The notes beneath the pieces were generated by a model. The model was not told the origin of the DNA. It saw only the letters and a program-made list of their open reading frames with translations, and did not search any database. A DNA stretch of 64,000 bases from positions 24,846,976-24,910,975 of the forward strand of contig NC_092235.1 in NCBI RefSeq assembly GCF_036320965.1, given 5' to 3'. How positions within the stretch are numbered: position 1 is the first letter of the stretch; each line of letters begins with the position of its first letter. A program made the translations under genes and the position numbers. This document shows, piece by piece, positions 37,370 through 51,100 of the stretch. Source of the DNA: Panulirus ornatus. Its lineage: Eukaryota; Arthropoda; Malacostraca; Decapoda; Palinuridae.

Positions 37370-38400
37370 CTATTTCTGACATCTATGTCAGTATCTCCTT
37401 ATCCTCTCTATAGGTCCATACAATTCCAGCACACCCTCTTCAGCTCTCTCATATTACCATACTTCTCTCTTGGCCTATCATATCTTTTTAATCAATCCTC
37501 CAAACATCACATATTGTCCTCAAACATTTAATTTCCAACTCATCCACCCTCCTATTTACATTTTTGTCGAAGGCCCACGCCTCTCATCCAACGGGACAAC
37601 TATACCATCAAATGTACCAATCATCATCCTTAAACACTGTGACGTTTCTTTCCACACATTCCTCAATGCTCCCACGACCTCTGACCCCTCACACATCCTA
37701 TGGTTCACTTCACCTCTCATAGTTCCATTTACACCATATCCACTACCAGGTACTGAAAACAGTCCACTTCCTCAAAGTACTCTCCATTCAAATTCCCACT
37801 TCAGATAACATGTTTCTCTTCATGGATAAACCTATTATCCTTGCTTTTATTTACGTTTATTCTCAACTTTCTATGTAAATGTCATATGAAAAGTCACATT
37901 TCAGGACTGTCATTTGGAGTACAGGCCTGTCTCGCATGCGAAGGTCCCGATAACTCAAAACATTTTTCACTCAGTCTTTCCATCTTCCCCACAGTCTGAT
38001 ACTTATATCTTCTGTCTGTCTGCCTGTCTCTGCTCATGCTCTCCATCTGTCTGCACCAAATCAGCATACCCTGTTGAGCTCTCTCAATTACATTCTGCTT
38101 ACTACCACATCTCTATCACTGTCATTCCTTATATAATCACCCCTCTCATCCCATATGTCCTTGGGATTTCATTTATGACACATTCACCCTCTTCCATTCT
38201 TCTACATTTATGACTTAAGACGGAAACTCATACAGCACCATCATGACTACTATATTATCAAACATATTCATCTATGCTCTCAAATACAGTGAGCTCTCCT
38301 TGTACACACTTCACAGTGCTGCCCCTTTCCCATCTTATGATTCACTTCAGCTTCTATAGTTGCATTTGCTGCCATGTGCAATCCTAGCTAAAAATACGAA
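37370..38400 (-). mobile_element. Decayed LINE C-terminal fragments
   Basis: Two partly overlapping decayed antisense pieces. 37370-37900 carries counterparts of the WFGH, YGCEAW and NKSKV regions. 37900-38400 begins again at the 'tgaacatgcagg'-like end of the ORF and runs to a YLGVD-like end. This looks like two separate insertions or a tandem duplication. Confidence 0.6.
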
Positions 38401-38783
38401 TTCACAAAATATGTAAAAAATGCTAGGGACAACTAATATGTGTTTGTATAGTGGAAAACTTCCACAGTTTATCTACTTTTTAACATGACTACATTATACG
38501 TCAACAGGTTAAAGTTGCACTCAAATACTGACCCCCTATAAAAAAAAATGAAAAAAAGCAGATAATTAAGGAAAAGAATGAAAAAAAGCACCTGAGGTTA
38601 TTATCAGATGTTGATTTTCCTGAAAATTTTGAGTCCATCAGATGAACAGCTGCTGAAACATGCACAGCAGAATAAACAAAATGAAAGAAAAAAGAAGAGA
38701 GTTATGAATGGTCTTCCAAAATCTGGAAGACCTGATCAAGGATGTGTCTGTGGATAATGAGAATTCAAGCTCACCTAATAACA
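38401..38783 (-). other. ZC3H18: ZC3H18 3' UTR (start)
   Basis: Non-coding sequence directly after the ZC3H18 stop. No clear AATAAA on the - strand was found close by, so the transcript end is undetermined. Confidence 0.4.
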
Positions 38784-38924
38784 TTATGTCGGCAATTTTG
38801 TTCTTTTCCGAGCAATTGCATCTTCTACCGCCCGAAGTTGCTTTAAAAGTTCTTCCCGACGGTTGGCTTGTGGCTTCTTCACTTGCTGTGGCAAAGTAAT
38901 TGCAGGAGGGCTTCTGGCTGCAAC
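38784..38924 (-). CDS. ZC3H18: ZC3H18 last coding exon
   Basis: 47 codons including the stop TAA (38784-38786), phase 0, acceptor CCTTCAG. It encodes [14 protein letters not shown] then the conserved C-terminal helix [20 protein letters not shown] and ends KLPT. Vertebrate ZC3H18 ends almost the same way, which identifies the gene. Confidence 0.92.
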   Translation of the reverse strand, partial: VAARSPPAITLPQQVKKPQANRREELLKQLRAVEDAIARKRTKLPT

Positions 38925-41900
38925 CTGAAGGATGAGAAGGAAAATTTCAAGATTTTTGGAGGAGAGTACCTACGAGTCCCCACAATGTGATTTTGCCATG
39001 TTGGCAGAGAGAGAGTGAATACCTACCTACTCAAGTGATATATTACAGTACCATTTTTAACAGTTAGTTTATCATACCTGGTATTTTCAATTTCCAAGCT
39101 GCTATGTGTAAAGATAAGACCTAGTAATGATAGTGAGTCAGACCCTATGATTCAAGTGTACTGACTGTCATGCTGATAAACCCTTTAGAACTTATTCCTC
39201 CATGAGATTCCACATTCTCTCAGTTTATCTCTTTATAAAAGCATTCCCAAAAATTCTGATTTAAACCTTTAAATTTAAAAATCTACCATGTCTGAGGAGT
39301 GCATGTCTCGGTGCTTCCTTATTACATTATTTTTCCATTATTTCTTCACGGTCGTTAAAATTCTTTGGAGGATGATAAATCATAAACACCACTATGCTAA
39401 TCTTTCCCTAAAGTTACTCTTCCAATAAAGTACATTCTAAATGTGCCATCCATGAAATTTTATTAACTTCAATGTTGTCCCTTAATAAGAAGGCCAATCC
39501 CCTTCCTCCTCTGTCTTCTCTTTCCTTCCTCACTATAAGGGATTCCACTGAACAGACTAGATGAGATCTTATTTCTTTAGTAAGTTTTGTTTCTCCTATT
39601 CAAACAAAAGCATCATTTTCTATCCAACACTTGTATCACTTTACATTCCTGACCTCTCTCAAAGGCTTTGCTGATCTCTAATCCCTTTTGATATCTCATT
39701 TTATGTCTTTTGAATTTATTCATTACTTCTCTCTCACTGTTTTGCTTATCACCTGTAATGTATACCTACTGGCTACAAAAAATCCATCTTGAAAGTAATC
39801 AATTCTCTCTGTCTTCATAAGGTTTCTCAGTTTCTTATATTTCAGAAATTTCATTTAGCATGTCTGTATCCTCTAACAATCTTTTAATAAGTGTTTCTTT
39901 CTTTTTCATCCTTTCCTCTTTGGCTGTAGTATAGTCTTCTACTTCAAAACCATTTATGATATTTAAGTCTATCTACTCCCTTTAATGATCATTATTCTAA
40001 GTTTTGGTGCAACCCATCTGTCTCATAAATACTTCATTAACTTCTGTGTCTGTTTTTCAAAAACATCCCTTTATGGTAACAAACCCTCATCCTAAATACT
40101 CTGCACTTTTTTTTTTAACATCCCATCAAATAAACAATATACTTCCCTGATTGTTTTGTCTCTTATAGTGTATATCACCCACTTTACTACTTCATACAGC
40201 AATTTACTGTCTCTTTGTTCATTGTCTCCTGGTCTCTGTAACAGTCAAATACTCAATGTTTCTTTCCTCATTCCAAAAATTAGATCCTGCTCTATGTCCT
40301 CTATTTTAATACTCTGAGGTCTGTGTCATGGGCACTTCCTTCTGTTGATCTACCTCATTCTGATGTACTTTTAGCTAGAAACTACTGTATGGTCATGATA
40401 ATCCACCTGACCTTTGCTTTTTGCCAAAAATTCTAGCTTAGCTTGATTCAGGGCTTATACTAAATATGCTCTCAGTTTTCAGTTACAACATAACATTATG
40501 AAAATGACACACACATTTGGCCCCATTCTATATTTTTAACCATTCATAGCCAAGCTGATATACCAAGAAAAAATTAATTAGAAATACTATTGAATGAAGT
40601 TTGAAAATGCTGCTGATATCTGGCATAGATGCTTATTATAAATAGAGAACATTTTGCCTCATAATGTACACTACACTTGTATGTGTGTTTGTAATTAACC
40701 ATTTGTGCTACATAAAGAAAGAGTTCTAATATCTTGAGGCCCTTTATCATACATTTAAACTTCTGTATGCCATCCACATTCACTATTTTGTAACTATATT
40801 CCAGTCATCCACCAGTGTACTATAGAAGTACTTCTTTTCTAACAAACTACTTGCTGAATTTCATGTTTTCCATGGTGGACAAATTTATGGTCTTCAGCGT
40901 CTCATGGTAACACAGCCTTCTTAACTCTGATACCATCTCTCTTGCCCTCATATGAATAATTTCTATTAATTCTTTGTGCTTCTTTAAGAGTGGTAGGAAT
41001 GAATGGGTGAGTATATAAAAACTTACCTTTGGTGGTGGAGGTTCAGGTGGTGGGCTGTCAGGTTTGCGCTTGCGAATAAGTTTCCCTCCAGTATCCGATT
41101 CACCACCTAAGAAAATAAATATGAAATCGATATATTTATCATATTCACTAGTAGGTCTTGCTCTTTAGCATCTTTTCTTTCCTATGACTGTTTCTAATTC
41201 TTTTTCCTGTAACTAATTAACTATCAAGCCTACAATCACCTAAGTTCATACAAAGTCCTCTTATCTCATCCTATAAGTAATGAAAATACTCACTGTCATC
41301 CTCTTGTGGCAACACAGGTTTATCCAAACGTTTAAGGGCTGGTCCTTTAAGAGTCAACTTGATTTGCTGTTTCTGCCCGGAGAGCTGAAAATCATAGTTA
41401 TTTTATCATACATCTATCTACTATTCTGAAAGACTATGTTTAATGTATAAAACAATCGGGCACACATTATAATGATCCATGTATTGCACGACCCAAAGAC
41501 AAATAATAACAGCACATTTCATTAGATTTATGTATTCACTGAATTGCAAGTAATTAAGCTCTCACAAATGTAGTCTTTATTCACAAACATTTAAAGAATG
41601 CAAGCCTGAAAGAATGAATGTTAGTAAATATGTCTGCAAAGGTATGGTTTGACTATAATGTCTGCAAAGGATTCTGCATGGAATCCTCCATAGAAAATAC
41701 GGTGTGGGATATGTACATTTCATAAATAACGCAGAACACTTGGGTGAAGGATTAAAGAGTGACTTTCAGTTGTAGTGTAACATCTCGCAGGTGCAGCGAG
41801 GTAGCACCAGGAAACAGAGGAAGAATGGCCCATCTACTCATACACACATATATATTCATAAACACCAATATATGCACTTATACATATTTATATATACACA

Positions 41901-44900
41901 CACACAGATATATACATAAGTACATATTCATACTTGCTTGCCTTCATCCATTCCCATCGCTACCCCACCCCACAGGAAACAGCATTGCTACCCCCTGCTT
42001 CAGCTAAGTAGCGCTAGGAAAACAGACAAAAGAGGCCACATTCATTCACACTCAGTCCCTAGCTGTCATGTGTAATGCACCAAAACCACAGCTCCCTATC
42101 CACATCCAGGACCCATGTAACTTTCCATGGTTTACCCCTAACACTCCACATGCCCTGGTTCAGTCCACTGATAGCACAGTGACCCCGGTATACCACATTG
42201 TTCCAATTCACTCTATTCCTTGCACACCTCTCACCCTCCTGTATGTTCAGGCCCCGATTGCTCAAAATCTTTTTCACTCCATCCTTCCACCTCCAATTTG
42301 GTCTCCTGCTTCTCCTCATTCCCTCCATCTCTGACACATATATCCTCTTTGTCAATCTTTCCTCACTCATTCTTTCCATATGTCCAAACCATTTCAAAAC
42401 ACCTGTATATGTATATGAATAATGTCTGAGGACAATATGTGGTATGAGGTGGTTTGATCGAGTAAGTAATGAAAGGGTAAGAGAGATGTGTGTTAATAAA
42501 AAGAGTAGTTGAGAGAGCAGAAGAGGGTGTTTTGAAATGGTTTGGTTACCTAACCTAACCTAACCAAATTGGAGGTGGAAAGGTGGAGTGAAAAAGATTT
42601 TGAGCGATTGGGGCCTAAACATGCAGGAGGGTGAAAGGCATGCAAGGAATAGAATTGGAACGATGTGGTATACCGGGGTCAATGTGCTGTCAATGGATTG
42701 AACCAAGGCATGTGGAGCATTAGGGGAAAACCATGGAAAGTTATATGGGGCCTGGATGTAGATAGGGAGCTGTGGTTTTGGTGCATTACACATGATAGCT
42801 AGGGACTGAGTGTGAATGAATGTGGCCTCTTTTGTCTGTTTTCCTAGTGCTACTTAGCTGAAGCAGGGGGTTGGGCCATTCTTTCATCAGATTCCTTGCG
42901 CTACCTCACTAATGCGGGAGACAGCGACAAAGTATAATAAGCAATAAAATAATATTTATCCCTGGGGATAGGGGAGAAAGAATACTTCCTACGTATTCCT
43001 TGCGTGTCGTAGAAGGCGACTAAAAGGGGAGGGAGCGGGTGGCTGGAAACCCTCCCCTCATTTTTTTTTTTTTTTTTAATTTTCCAAAAGAAGAAACAGA
43101 GAAGGGGGCCAGGTTAGGATATTCCCTCAAAGGCCCAGTCCTCTGTTCTTAACGCTACCTCGCTAACGCGGGAAATGGCGAATAGTATGAACGAAAAGAA
43201 AGAAGATATATATATTTGTCTATAAGTCTACATGCTATGTCCTCATATACACACATACACGTGTTGTTGTTCGCTGATGATACAGCGCTGGTGGCTGATT
43301 CATGTGAGAAACTGCAGAAGCTGGTGACTGAGTTTGGTAAAGTGTGTGAAAGAAGAAAGTTAAGAGTAAATGTGAATAAGAGCAAGGTTATTAGGTACAG
43401 TAGGGTTGAGGGTCAAGTCAATTGGGAGGTGAGTTTGAATGGAGAAAAACTGGAGGAAGTGAAGTGTTTTAGATATCTGGGAGTGGATCTGGCAGCGGAT
43501 GGAACCATGGAAGCGGAAGTGGATCATAGGGTGGGGGAGGGGGCGAAAATTCTGGGAGCCTTGAAGAATGTGTGGAAGTCGAGAACATTATCTCGGAAAG
43601 CAAAAATGGGTATGTTTGAAGGAATAGTGGTTCCAACAATGTTGTATGGTTGTGAGGCGTGGACTATGGATAGAGTTGTGCGCAGGAGGATGGATGTGCT
43701 GGAAATGAGATGTTTGAGGACAATGTGTGGTGTGAGGTGGTTTGATTGAGTAAGTAACGTAAGGGGAAGAGAGATGTGTGGAAATAAAAAGAGCGTGGTT
43801 GAGAGAGCAGAAGAGGGTATTTTGAAATGGTTTGGTCACATGGAGAGAATGAGTGAGGAAAGATTGACCAAGAGGATATATGTGTCGGAGGTGGAGGGAA
43901 CGAGGAGAAGAGGGAGACCAAATTGGAGGTGGAAAGATGGAGTGAAAAAGATTTTGTGTGATCGGGGCCTGAACATGCAGGAGGGTGAAAGGAGGGCAAA
44001 GAATAGAGTGAATTGGAGCGATGTGGTATACTGGGGTTGACGTGCTGTCAGTGGATACGTACATATATATACATATCAACATTTACATATATGCATATAC
44101 ATATTATTTTTTTTTTATTTTTTATTATACTTTGTCGCTGTCTCCCGCGTTTGCGAGGTAGCGCAAGGAAACAGACGAAAGAAAAGGCCCAACCCCCCCT
44201 CATACACATGTATATACACACGTCCACACGCGCAAATATACATACCTACACAGCTTTCCATGGTTTACCCCAGACGCTTCACATGCCTTGATTCAATCCA
44301 CTGACAGCACGTCAACCCCGGTATACCACATCGCTCCAATTCACTCTATTCCTTGCCCTCCTTTCACCCTCCTGCATGTTCAGGCCCCGATCACACAAAA
44401 TCTTTTTCACTCCATCTTTCCACCTCCAATTTGGTCTCCCTCTTCTCCTCGTTCCCTCCACCTCCGACACATATATCCTCTTGGTCAATCTTTCCTCACT
44501 CATTCTCTCCATGTGCCCAAACCACTTCAAAACACCCTCTTCTGCTCTCTCAACCACGCTCTTTTTATTTCCACACATCTCTCTTACCCTTACGTTACTC
44601 ACTCGATCAAAGCACCTCACACCACACATTGTCCTCAAACATCTCATTTCCAGCACATCCATCCTCCTGCGCACAACTCTATCCATAGCCCATGCCTCGC
44701 AACCATACAACATTGTTGGAACCACTATTCCTTCAAACATACCCATTTTTGCTTTCCGAGATAATGTTTTCGACTTCCACACATTCTTCAAGGCCCCCAG
44801 AATTTTTGCCCCCTCCCCCACCGTATGATCCACTTCCGCTTCCATGGTTCCATCCGCTGCCAGATCCACTCCCAGATATCTAAAACACTTCACTTCCTCC

Positions 44901-47900
44901 AGTTTTTCTCCATTCAAACTCACCCCCCAATTGACTTGACCCTCAACCCTACTGTACCTAATAACCTTGCTCTTATTCACATTTACTCTTAACTTTCTTC
45001 TTCCACACACTTTACCAAACTCAGTCACCAGCTTCTGCAGTTTCTCACATGAATCAGCCACCAGCGCTGTATCATCAGCGAACAACAACTGACTCACTTC
45101 CCAAGCTCTCTCATCCCCAACAGACTTCATACTTGCCCCTCTTTCCAAAACTCTTGCATTTACCTCCCTAACAACCCCATCCATAAACAAATTAAACAAC
45201 CATGGAGACATCACACACCCCTGCCGCAAACCTACATTCACTGAGAACCAATCACTTTCCTCTCTTCCTACACGTACACATGCCTTACATCCTCGATAAA
45301 AACTTTTCACTGCTTCTAACAACTTTCCTCCCACACCATATATTCTTAATACCTTCCACAGAGCATCTCTATCAACTCTATCATATGCCTTCTCCAGATC
45401 CATAAATGCTACATACAAATCCATTTGCTTTTCTAAGTATTTCTCACATACATTCTTCAAAGCATATACATAATATTGTCCTTTTATCTCTTAAATTTGT
45501 TTATGGATGGGGTTGTTAGGGAGGTGAATGCAAGAGTTTTGGAAAGAGGGGCAAGAATGAAGTCTGTTGTGGATGAGAGAGCTTGGGAAGTGAGTCAGTT
45601 GTTGTTCGCTGATGATACAGCGCTGGTGGCTGATTCATGTGAGAAACTGCAGAAGCTGGTGACTGAGTTTGGTAAAGTGTGTGAAAGAAGAAAGTTAAGA
45701 GTAAATGTGAATAAGAGCAAGGTTATTAGGTACAGTAGGGTTGAGGGGCAAGTCAATTGGGAGGTAAGTTTGAATGGAGAAAAACTGGAGGAAGTAAAGT
45801 ATTTCAGATATCTGGGAGTGGATCTGGCAGCGGATGGTACCATGGAAGCGGAAGTGAATCATAGGGTGGGGGAGGGGGCGAAAATCCTGGGAGCCTTGAA
45901 GAATGTGTGGAAGTCGAGAACATTATCTCGGAAAGCAAAAATGGGTATGTTTGAAGGAATAGTGGTTCCAACAATGTTGTATGGTTGCGAGGCGTGGGCT
46001 ATGGATAGAGTTGTGCGCAGGAGGGTGGATGTGTTGGAAATGAGATGTTTGAGGACAATGTGTGGTGTGAGGTGGTTTGATCGAGTAAGTAATGTAAGGG
46101 TAAGAGAGATGTGTGGAAATAAAAAGAGCGTGGTTGAGAGAGCAGAAGAGGGTGTTTTGAAATGGTTTGGGCACATGGAGAGAATGAGAGAGGAAAGATT
46201 GACCAAGAGGATATATGTGTCGGAGGTGGAGGGAACGAGGAGAAGTGTGAGACCAAATTGGAGGTGGAAAGATGGAGTGAAAAAGATTTTGAGTGATCGG
46301 GGCCTGAACATGCAGGAGGGTGAAAGGCGGGCAAGGAATAGAGTGAATTGGATCGATGTGGTATACCGGGGTTGACGTGCTGTCAGTGGATTGAATCAGG
46401 GCATGTGAAGCGTCTGGGGTAAACCATGGAAAGCTGTGTGGGGCCTGGATGTGGAAAGGGAGCTGTGGTTTCGGGCATTATTGCATGACAGCTAGAGACT
46501 GAGTGTGAACGAATGAGGCCTTTGTTGTCTTTTCCTAGCGCTACCCTGCACACATGAGGGGGAGGGGGATGGTATTCCATGTGTGGCCAGGTGGCGATGG
46601 GAATGAATAAAGGCAGACAGTGTGAATTGTGTGTATGGGTATATATGTATGTGTCTGTGTGTGTATATATATGTGTACATTGAGATGTATAGGTATGTAT
46701 ATTTGCGTGTGTGGACGTGTGTGTATATACATGTGTATGGGGGTGGGGTGGGCCATTTTCTTTCGTCTGTTTCCTTGCGCTACCTCGCAAACGCGGGAGA
46801 CAGCGACAAAGCAAAAAAAATAAAAAATAAAAAATAAAATATCTTAAATTTGTTGCTATGCATAGATCATCATGAAGTTTTCTCTTCTTTTGAAGATATA
46901 AAGTTTGAGTTCTTTTAGTTAAACTCTCATGACAGTTAACAAGTTCCACCCCTTTGATTCTGTTTGCTAGGGGTTTATGAATTCCCTCAAGCTTGTTTAT
47001 TTCCATTTGTTTTGTTTATAATCATATACCAGTAATAATCTGTTATGGTCATGTAAACATTAAACACATTGGTCAAAAATTTTCTGTTTTGAGCTGTTAA
47101 AATTCTCATTATCAAACCACTCATTACTTGACTTGATAGTTCAAACTTTTCAATAGTAGTCTTTGAATTCTAGTTCTTTGTTTATGTTGACTGCAGATGT
47201 CTGTTTCATTTTTCCTTTTGGGTTTTGATACAATGTCATCGATGTTCTGTTAATTGCTTTGATATATGGCCATATTTATCTTTGTAACATTCTATCAGGT
47301 TCCCTTCTATCCATTTGTAAATCATATCCCTACTTCGGAGTAAAAGTTAAAAACCACTGCATTGGATTTCAATGAAGATCTAGCATATTCCAATGTACAG
47401 AATTCATAATTAACCAAAGGATTTTTATCATGTTTGGAAAACCTAAACTTCATTGTATACTTCTATGCTAAACTGCTAACTGGTCTAGTAAACCAACCTT
47501 ACCTGATTGGAAAAGGAATGAATAAATATGATTGAAAATGCAAAAATATGGTACCCAAATTGATATGCTTAAATGAAAACAAAATAAAGATAAACAATAA
47601 ACAAAAACAATTTAAATTATGCCTCATTTCCCAGGGAATTTCCCCCACATCTTATGTCCTCTCCCTAGTATACTTTCCTCACTCCCCCTTCCCAAGTTGT
47701 CTGCTCTTTTCATCATCCTATTTCCTTCTACCTTACTTCATTACAAGGAGATATTTTGTACAAAACATTTCTCACCTTCATAGGATCCATGGCTTTACTC
47801 TTGGCTTGACCATAAGAAACAGTGCCCTGTGTCATCCTCCTCTTTTCACCTGATGTAAAGTAATATGCTTTATTATATCATGTTTAAAATCTACAAATAT

Positions 47901-47997
47901 TTAGTGTTAATTAGCACATTCCATGTAAACATTCCAACAAGAGAAACTGTGTTGAGAATAATTCTACAGAATGCAACTCACTGTGTGCCTTTTATAT

Positions 47998-48086
<89 letters not shown>

Positions 48087-48110
48087 GCGGGAAATGGCGA
48101 ATAGTATGAA

Positions 48111-48171
<61 letters not shown>

Positions 48172-51100
48172 CTTACATAATTCATTCCCCACTGAATTTT
48201 TCTACATTTTCCTCTCATATTTGAATAAGGAAATGCAACATTTTCACTCAAATATCTTTAGATTTAACATAAAAATTCCTTAGGTATACAATCTGAATTG
48301 TTCCTGATGGGTCTCCCATATGACAAGGATGCTAAGGAAAGCTTCTACCAGATCCTTCCGTTTCAAGAGAGGAAAGGAGGGCCTAGTAAATATTTATCAA
48401 CCACATCTACAAAATCCTTGCTGAGTAATATAAATTAGATCTCAAGGGTAAATGTAAGTTGACAAAAAGATTTTTTACACAACTGCTCCTCCAGCCTTAG
48501 TGAAGTGGCATCAAGAACTGAGGAAAAATGACCTTACTTGCACAAATCCACTCACTCACTACCTGTCGTGTAAAATACACTAAAACCAGTGCCAATCATC
48601 CACAGCAAAGCCCCACAAAATATTCCATGGTTTACCCTGACTGGATTATATATCCTGATTCAATCCACTGACAGCATATCATCCCCCTATACCACATCAA
48701 TCAAGTTTCATTCTTTCTCATTCATCTCTCTTTCCTCAAATTGTCAGAGCCCTGATAACTCAAAACTTCTTTCACTCCATCTTTTTATCTCCTTAGTTTT
48801 CCCTTCCTCCTTCTCCCTCCAGTGTCTGAATCATTTTAGCACACTTGGTCAGCTCTCTCTACCAAACTGCTTTTACTTCTTCACCTCTCTAGAGCTGTCT
48901 GTCACTCCTTTCATAATCAAGTTGCTTCACACCATATACTGTCCTTAGGCATTTCATTTTCAACACATCCACCCTCTTCGTAGGCCAAAGACTTGTATCC
49001 ATGCAACACTTAGAACTACTATATTAACAAACAGACACTGATGGTAACTTTCCATCCACACACTCCTCAATGCCTTCAGGACCTTGGCCATCTCTCCCGC
49101 CCAATGACTGTGACAAGTCCAATCTCGCGTGCATAAAGCACTCCACTTCCTTAAGGTCCTCCTAACTCAAGCTCTCAATCCATAATGTTGCATCCCTTTG
49201 TTACTTTATTTTTGTTAAAAATCACTCTCAGCTTTCTCCTTTTATACTCCGAAACTGTTACCAGCTTCTGGAGCATATGTCTTGAATCTACCACCAGATT
49301 CAAATCATATACAAGCAAAAACTTATTCATCTCCCTAGCCCTCCACCTTTGCATACCATTGACCTGCCCCTTGCTCATAAGACACATATTCACTTCCCTC
49401 ACCACCTCATTCATAAACAGGCTAAACAACTGCAGTGGCATGACATCCTTGATGAAGACCCACATTCACTAAGACTCATTAACCCACTTCCCTTACTTTC
49501 CTGGTAAAAATCTTCACAACATTTAGTAACAGTCCCTTTACCCCATATACTCATATCACTTTCAACAAGGACTCTTGTCAGCTCTTGATCCACAAAAGCC
49601 TGATACAATGCACTTTCCTTCTCTAAGTATTTCCCACACAAATTCTTTAGAGCAAACAATGTGAGAGAGATGTAATGAAATCTTTAGAAAGAAGCATGGA
49701 AATGAGCCTTTTCAGAATGAATGTAGAACATATGGCACACAGTAGGATGGTGAAGATTTATAGCACTAAGAATGAATATAAATGAAGTAGGCCATGTATA
49801 TGATGGGGAGTTGATGTGAATAAACTGTTTAGGGCCAACAGTATTTCAAATTCAGATGCCACAACAATTATCTTTTTTATTGTGCAGTTATGTTGTGCTG
49901 AGGGTGGTGGTGAGAACAGAAATGCTAACGTCATGGCATATCATCTTAAGTGTGTAAAATGAAAACTTAGAAACCTTTAATTCATTCAAAAACTGTTCAC
50001 ATTAGCACACTGGACTGATGTTGAGGATATGTTAGAATTAATTCAGAGGCATAAAAGAGCAGAAGATAACCAAAATACAGTAATCTGTTGATGTATTTCT
50101 ATCTTTTGTATCATACTTCAGGATATATTATCATTAGACCACAGACAGCAAAGGAAGTGTAATAATTTAATTTCCAAACACTACCTACAGTGAAGCTTTG
50201 TCTCCCATTATCCTGTTTCTAAAACCCGGAGCTATTACTTAATTCTAGTAGAGTAATCCGTATGAAGAGATAGGGGTTTGCCCAACTTCTAATAAAAAAT
50301 GCATACTGATATAACTTGTAAGAAAAACTGTAAAGCTTTCACTCTGGGAAAATCTTTGGAGGCTTCACAAAAGTTTGTGAAAGAGCATAGTATATATGAC
50401 TAGTAAATTCTTTGTCTAACCAAACAGTAGTAATGTAAGTACTATGAATGTTCATATTCAAAGTTGCATAGCAATAATGTTAGGAGAATTTGTTTCTAGT
50501 TAATTTTACTTAGATCATGCATCTCAAAAGCAAATATGGCAGCAATACTGTACTTACATTCATTAATCAGAAAGGTATTTTAATATGTGTAAATAAAACT
50601 ATAACAGTCTCTTGATGAATGAAGACTCAACCTTCTGAGAAAGATTGGCCAAATTAGGAAATCAAAATCCAACTGGACCTTTCACACATACTTAACAACA
50701 AATATCTACTTTGTGTGATGACTACCTTTTCTCCGACTTTCCATACTGGAAGCTGAGCTGCTGCGAGAGTAACTAGATCGAGACCTGGACCGGGAGACAC
50801 TACGACCTCTGGATCGTGATCTTGAAGTAGCAGAGCTTGATCTTGAGCGAGATCTTGATCTTGAGCGGCTTGAGGAAAATGTTCTGCCAACTCTGAAAAT
50901 GGTGCATATATTTCATGCTTTTTGGAAACCAGCTGGAGGAAAAAAAATTTTCATCCTCCTTGATAATAAAAAAAATTTTCTAAGGGAAATGCTAAGTATA
51001 TGTAAACATACAGAAATGTGGCAAAAAAAAAAAAAAAGCCTTGGTAATGATACAGACATTCATGTTCTTCTTGCTACTATAATGTTTGGTCTAAACTTTA

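Noticed and set aside
45859..46311. Long antisense frames ([16 protein letters not shown] and similar) repeated at many LINE copies
   Set aside because: They recur opposite every LINE C-terminal region and follow its composition. There is no independent sign of coding.
45476..46840. Twin-priming inversion of a single LINE with the antisense copy at 44110-45475
   Set aside because: Both halves contain the same RT and C-terminal sequence and differ in 3' UTR form, so they are two different copies.
47998..48168. CRISPR-like alternation of repeats
   Set aside because: It is a simple CA/AT microsatellite interrupted by a SINE-like scrap in a eukaryotic genome.
50654..50890. 78-aa - strand frame rich in Asp/Gln/Leu/Val
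   Set aside because: It is a shifted reading of the RS-domain exon. The correct frame is fixed by the splice phases of the neighbouring exons.
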